Of a DNA stretch of 9,795 nucleotides, positions 6,863 to 9,795 are shown piece after piece. Position 1 is the stretch's first letter. Every line of letters begins with the position of its first letter. A program made the translations under genes and the position numbers. This DNA is from Thiodiazotropha sp037382065. Lineage in GTDB: Bacteria > Pseudomonadota > Gammaproteobacteria > Chromatiales > Chromatiaceae. A model generated the notes under the pieces. That model saw only the letters and a program-made list of their open reading frames with translations. It was not told the origin of the DNA and searched no databases. The DNA is taken from the NCBI GenBank assembly GCA_037382065.1, contig JARRQF010000255.1:1-9795 (forward strand), in the 5' to 3' direction.

Positions 6863-7471
6863 ATGAATAATAAAATTCGCAATCTTCTTCTGGGAATGGT
6901 TGTACTGATTCCCTTAAACTTGCTGGCGGAACCATCAGGACAGGCGCTGGCATATACTTGCGCTGGTTGTCACGGAACAGACGGTTCCAGCAAAGGTCCC
7001 TCCAGTCCTTCCATTGCAGCGATGGATCCAGACGTGTTTATCGATGCTATGCAGGCCTACAAGCTCGACGAGCGTAATGCCACCATCATGAATCGTATTG
7101 CCAAAGGCTACAACGATAAACAGATCAAAAGTATGGCTTGGTTTTTTGCAAAGCAGCCGCTAAATGCCACAGCACAAAAGCATGATGCTGAGTTAGCCAA
7201 ATTGGGTGCTCAGTTACATGATAAATATTGCGAAAAGTGCCACGAAGATGGAGGCAAACCAGGGGATGCCGGTACCCTGGCAGGACAGTGGATGCCCTAT
7301 ATGAATAATACCATGGAGGATTTTATTTCAGGACACCGAAATTACCCTAGGAAGATGCAGCGCAAAGTTGATGCCGCCATTAAGGCCGAAGGTGATCGTG
7401 CCATACCGGCACTATTACACTACTACGGCAGCCAACACGGATTTTCGGGACAGGAAAAAGACCATGAGTGA
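6863..7471 (+). CDS. fccA: Diheme c4-like cytochrome, FccA-type subunit
   Basis: Periplasmic diheme cytochrome c of 202 aa, the expected size of the heme subunit of flavocytochrome c sulfide dehydrogenase. A Sec signal peptide covers residues 1-22 (LLLGMVVLIPLNLLA|E). Two cytochrome domains follow, with CAGCH (C33-H37) and CEKCH (C123-H127). Probable axial methionines are M76 (in NRIAKGY context, typical of c4 cytochromes) and M165. It would accept electrons from the flavin subunit and pass them on, here plausibly to the nonaheme protein encoded upstream. The ATG is preceded by a GAGAGA run (about 6850-6855). The last 8 bases overlap the start of the flavoprotein gene, indicating coupled translation. 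A plain cytochrome c4 is an alternative, but the overlap with an FccB gene supports FccA. Confidence 0.87.
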   Translation: MNNKIRNLLLGMVVLIPLNLLAEPSGQALAYTCAGCHGTDGSSKGPSSPSIAAMDPDVFIDAMQAYKLDERNATIMNRIAKGYNDKQIKSMAWFFAKQPLNATAQKHDAELAKLGAQLHDKYCEKCHEDGGKPGDAGTLAGQWMPYMNNTMEDFISGHRNYPRKMQRKVDAAIKAEGDRAIPALLHYYGSQHGFSGQEKDHE

Positions 7472-8750
7472 TATTAATCGTAGAGACTTTATTAAACTCA
7501 CCACTCTGGCCGGAGCTTCTCTTGGCTTTCCGCAGCTTGCCTTGGCTGCTAGCCCAAGAGTTGTGATTGTCGGAGGTGGGGTAGGTGGTTGCACCGCTGC
7601 CAAATACCTACGCAAATTAAATCCAAATATTGAGGTTACCCTGCTCGAAGCCAAAAAGGCTTACACATCCTGTTTTATGAGCAATGAGATTCTTAGTGGT
7701 GACCGTACCCTTGAATCTCTCACCTTTGATTACGAGGGGCTACGCCGCCGTGGGGTTAAGGTTGTCAATGAACGAGTCAGCGCCATTGAAGCTGATAAAA
7801 AACAGGTCGTCACGGTAGGTGGGCAACCGTTTCGCTATGACGCCTGTGTGGTTTCGCCAGGTGTGGATTTTAAGTGGGATGCCATTGAGGGTTATGATGA
7901 ATCGGTTTCTGAGGTGATCCCCCATGCTTGGTTTGCTGGCCCACAAACTGTGATTCTGCGTAAACAGATTGAATCAATGCCAGAGGGGGGGAAGGTGATT
8001 ATCGTAGCGCCGCCGAATCCCTATAAATGTCCCCCTGGTCCTTACGAGCGGGCAGCACAGATTGCGATGTACTGTAAACACCATAAGCCCAAGGCAAAGA
8101 TTTTAATCCTCGATCCAAAAGATAAATTCTCCAAACAGGGATTATTTGAACAGGGGTGGGCTAAGCTCTACGGTTTTGGCACTGACAATAGCATGATTGA
8201 ATGGGTTGGTGCAGCAGGAGGCGGCACAGTTGAGGAGCTGGATCCTTCGACCCGCACTTTACAAGCGGAAATTGAGGAGTTCCAGGCTGATGTCATTAAC
8301 ATTATTCCGCCACAAAAGGCGGGCAAGATTGCTTTCTCCTCTGACTTGGTTGATGGGGATTGGTGCCCGGTGGATAAACTGACCTTCGAGTCCACCCGAC
8401 ACAAAAATATCTATGTACTAGGCGATGCCTCCAACGCAGCTAAGATGCCTAAGTCAGCCTATGCTGCCAATTCTCAGGCAAAGGTTGCGGCCGCTGCTAT
8501 CGTGGCGCGCTTCAAGGGTATCGAGCCACCTGATCCAACCTTTGTTAATACCTGTTACAGCATCCTGGGTGAAGAGCATGGCATTTCGGTGGCGGCTGTC
8601 TATTCTCTAGATAAAAGTAGTAATACCATCACACCCATTGAGGGGGCTGGAGGGCTATCTCCAATGGATGCCTCTGATCTGCAACGCAAACGTGAGGTAA
8701 GCTACGCTCATAGCTGGTTTAAAAACCTAATTGATGACATGATGATGTGA
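7464..8750 (+). CDS. fccB: Sulfide dehydrogenase flavoprotein subunit FccB
   Basis: FAD-dependent subunit of flavocytochrome c sulfide dehydrogenase, oxidising sulfide to sulfur or polysulfide in the periplasm; 428 aa. The Tat signal NRRDFIKL (R6-R7) is followed by a hydrophobic stretch ending LALAA near residue 29. The Rossmann FAD motif VVIVGGGVGG is at about 33-42. C70 in YTSCFMSNE aligns with the cysteine that binds FAD covalently in Allochromatium FccB. C189 (CPPGPYER) and C364 (NTCYSI) align with the redox-active disulfide pair (Cys161/Cys337 in mature Allochromatium numbering). WCPVD and VLGDASNAAKMPKSAYAANSQ are further family landmarks. Start ATG 7464 has AGGA at 7452-7455; the frame is open further upstream, but only this start gives the Tat signal. 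It overlaps the cytochrome gene by 8 bases. No clear terminator follows. Confidence 0.95.
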   Translation: MSDINRRDFIKLTTLAGASLGFPQLALAASPRVVIVGGGVGGCTAAKYLRKLNPNIEVTLLEAKKAYTSCFMSNEILSGDRTLESLTFDYEGLRRRGVKVVNERVSAIEADKKQVVTVGGQPFRYDACVVSPGVDFKWDAIEGYDESVSEVIPHAWFAGPQTVILRKQIESMPEGGKVIIVAPPNPYKCPPGPYERAAQIAMYCKHHKPKAKILILDPKDKFSKQGLFEQGWAKLYGFGTDNSMIEWVGAAGGGTVEELDPSTRTLQAEIEEFQADVINIIPPQKAGKIAFSSDLVDGDWCPVDKLTFESTRHKNIYVLGDASNAAKMPKSAYAANSQAKVAAAAIVARFKGIEPPDPTFVNTCYSILGEEHGISVAAVYSLDKSSNTITPIEGAGGLSPMDASDLQRKREVSYAHSWFKNLIDDMMM

Positions 8751-8880
8751 AAAATCAGATGCCATATATGCGCGAGATTATCTACGACAGTAATGGCTGT
8801 ATTGTCTTCCTATTCAGCTTGAGGAGGGTAGTTGATAGCTGGACATGTTGTAAAAGCATGCCGCGAATATTCGCAAAAGC

Positions 8881-8970
8881 CGTAGGATGTGGTGAGGTAC
8901 GAACCGCATTATGGATGTTCGTGAGCCATCGCACTATTGATGCGGTTCGCACCGCTCACCGCATCCTACG
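8881..8970. repeat. REP-like palindromic element, inverted pair
   Basis: Two arms of about 30 bases face each other. The left arm is CGTAGGATGTGGTGAGG continuing to CGAACCGCAT (8881-8909); the right arm runs GATGCGGTTCGCACC to CCGCATCCTACG (8939-8970). They pair with few mismatches around a 29-base centre, so the transcript could fold into a long hairpin. This type of sequence occurs as intergenic dispersed repeats in gammaproteobacteria as I recall; family name and copy number cannot be given from one window. It begins 130 bases after the fccB stop. Confidence 0.7.
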
Positions 8971-9069
8971 CAATCACGAATTTTATGGCGACTTCAAAAA
9001 GAGTGACCTATCGGTTTGAAAACACCATGGAATATCTCACTCAAATATTGGCACATGATCGAAAACCAT

Positions 9070-9100
9070 GATGTGGTTCGTACCTCACCGCATCCTACAC
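9070..9100. repeat. Third, solo arm of the REP-like element
   Basis: GATGTGGTTCGTACC continuing to CCGCATCCTACAC matches the right arm at 8939-8970 in the same orientation with a few differences. It is even closer to the reverse complement of the left arm at 8881-8909. It has no facing partner, so it is a single repeat or the remnant of a second pair. Confidence 0.65.
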
Positions 9101-9389
9101 AATACGGAAGCTGAGCATAATAAAAATACATTGATCAATAGCGAATTCTATGAGGCTCTTGGTTTGGTTGGTGGTATAGAAAACCACCATGCCACAGGAG
9201 CATGGGGGCAAGGTTTATCTGGGTATAAGGGCTGGGGAAATAAATAATCATCCAATAATCTTGTTGATCTTTTGCCCTGGCTTCGTTGTTGCGTAAAGGG
9301 TTACGTTGAGTAGCTATACTTTCCTTGGTGTGCCTGGAATTTAGCACAATCTTTTTTCTCTAACCTTATCCGAACATATGCGGGAGCTG

Positions 9390-9512
9390 ATGAATATGGT
9401 TGGTAAGATTCTAATAACCCCATTTGTTACGCAGTTTAGATCTAGTTCTTTACTGTACGCACTATCTAATCGCTATTTAAAAGTTTTCTTAAGTTGTAGC
9501 TCAACTCAATGA
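9390..9512 (+). CDS. Possible 40-aa leader ORF
   Basis: A 40-codon frame from ATG 9390 (MNMVGKILITPF...) to TGA 9510-9512, overlapping the start codon of the next gene as ATGA. GGGAG at 9382-9386 lies close upstream, a little near for an ideal ribosome site. The arrangement would allow translational coupling, which might explain why the next gene lacks a ribosome site of its own. I recognise no family and chance is a real alternative. Confidence 0.22.
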   Translation: MNMVGKILITPFVTQFRSSSLLYALSNRYLKVFLSCSSTQ

Positions 9513-9795
9513 ATCTCAAGTATTTTGTCATTGCTTGGTGTCTCTTCGGTTGGTTATCTCACTCTGCTATTGCTGAAGACGATGATTATCTTTCATTAAT
9601 TTCATCTGAAGCAGAAAAGATCGAAGAAGAGGGATTGGCTACCGAGAATCCGCCTGTGGAAGAAAATCCTTCTCTGGATATGATTAAAATACAAGAGTTT
9701 GAGTCCCTCCTGAAGGATGAGTATATAGGTAGTTATCTTATCTATCGCAGATTGGATCAGTCTTCAAGGAATGTCCTATATGATGATTATGAATC
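9509..9795 (+). CDS. Partial secreted protein of unknown function (N-terminus)
   Basis: Open frame from ATG 9509 to the window end (95 codons seen, no stop). The N-terminus is a good Sec signal peptide: MNLKYFVIAWCLFGWLSHSAIA followed by EDDDY, with cleavage expected after AIA at residue 22. The mature part begins with an acidic stretch (EAEKIEEEG, NPPVEENPS) and then a more ordered segment (EFESLLKDEYIGSYLIYRRLDQSSRNVLYDDYE). I do not recognise the family. No strong ribosome site is visible; an inverted repeat AGTTG-TAGCT-CAACT (9492-9506) ends just before the start codon and a short ORF overlaps it. The gene is real with good likelihood because of the signal peptide and the sustained open frame. 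Confidence 0.7.
   Translation, partial: MNLKYFVIAWCLFGWLSHSAIAEDDDYLSLISSEAEKIEEEGLATENPPVEENPSLDMIKIQEFESLLKDEYIGSYLIYRRLDQSSRNVLYDDYE

Larger units (their letters stand above)
8751..9508. other. Gene-poor spacer with palindromic repeats
   Basis: About 760 bases with no well-supported gene. It holds a perfect GCGAATATTCGC palindrome (8863-8874), the REP-like repeats listed separately, and a pair of adjacent small hairpins: TGGTGGT (9169-9175) with ACCACCA (9183-9189), and CATGC (9188-9192) with GCATG (9200-9204). None has a T tract, so none is a clear terminator. The stretches after the second and third repeat arms (8971 onward and 9136 onward) look alike, for example CGAATTTTATGG versus CGAATTCTATGA, hinting at an old local duplication. 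Confidence 0.5.

Noticed and set aside
8747..9019. 90-aa frame starting at a GTG overlapping the fccB stop
   Set aside because: Most of it is translation of the REP-like repeat arms, and no ribosome site or domain is seen.
9135..9347. 70-aa minus-strand frame in the downstream spacer
   Set aside because: No domain, no signal peptide and no ribosome site; the region contains small hairpins and the product looks random.

Overview
The window looks like a piece of a gammaproteobacterial chromosome, probably from a sulfur-oxidising lineage. That placement is an inference. It rests on a close match of two genes to flavocytochrome c sulfide dehydrogenase (FccAB) of purple and colourless sulfur bacteria, an RstA/RstB-type two-component pair, and intergenic palindromic repeats of a gammaproteobacterial style. 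No rRNA, tRNA, CRISPR array, transposase or phage gene is visible.

Layout. 1-190: no convincing gene. 191-922 (+): RstA-like response regulator. 923-1221: spacer filled largely by a GC-rich, highly palindromic element (about 960-1104). 1222-2808 (+): RstB-like sensor kinase. 2811-2826: hairpin terminator shared with the convergent gene. 2869-4167 (-): secreted protein with one CxxCH heme motif, a long Pro-rich linker encoded by in-frame minisatellites, three MopE-type metal-binding modules and a His/Asp/Asn/Arg-rich tail. 4168-4843: AT-rich divergent regulatory region with a perfect CRP-type operator (4329-4344) and a near-perfect FNR-type box (4598-4611). 4844-8750 (+): compact three-gene operon. 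8751-9508: gene-poor spacer with inverted and solo copies of a palindromic repeat. 9509-9795 (+): start of a secreted protein cut off by the window end.

The operon is the centre of interest. Its first gene encodes nine CxxCH hemes fused to a six-helix membrane b-type cytochrome, the architecture of Geobacter CbcL. It is followed by a diheme c4-like cytochrome (FccA-type) and a Tat-exported flavoprotein (FccB-type) that keeps the FAD-linking cysteine and both redox cysteines. A reasonable model is a periplasmic sulfide/polysulfide flavocytochrome wired through a nonaheme conduit to the quinone pool. It could run as sulfide oxidation to quinone, or in reverse as quinol-dependent sulfur or polysulfide reduction. 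The FNR-like box would suit oxygen-responsive expression.

The divergent heme/MopE-like protein shares the regulatory region and may be an extracellular or periplasmic metal-binding partner, but no direct link is shown. The RstAB-like pair is a separate unit, and nothing in the sequence shows that it controls the operon.
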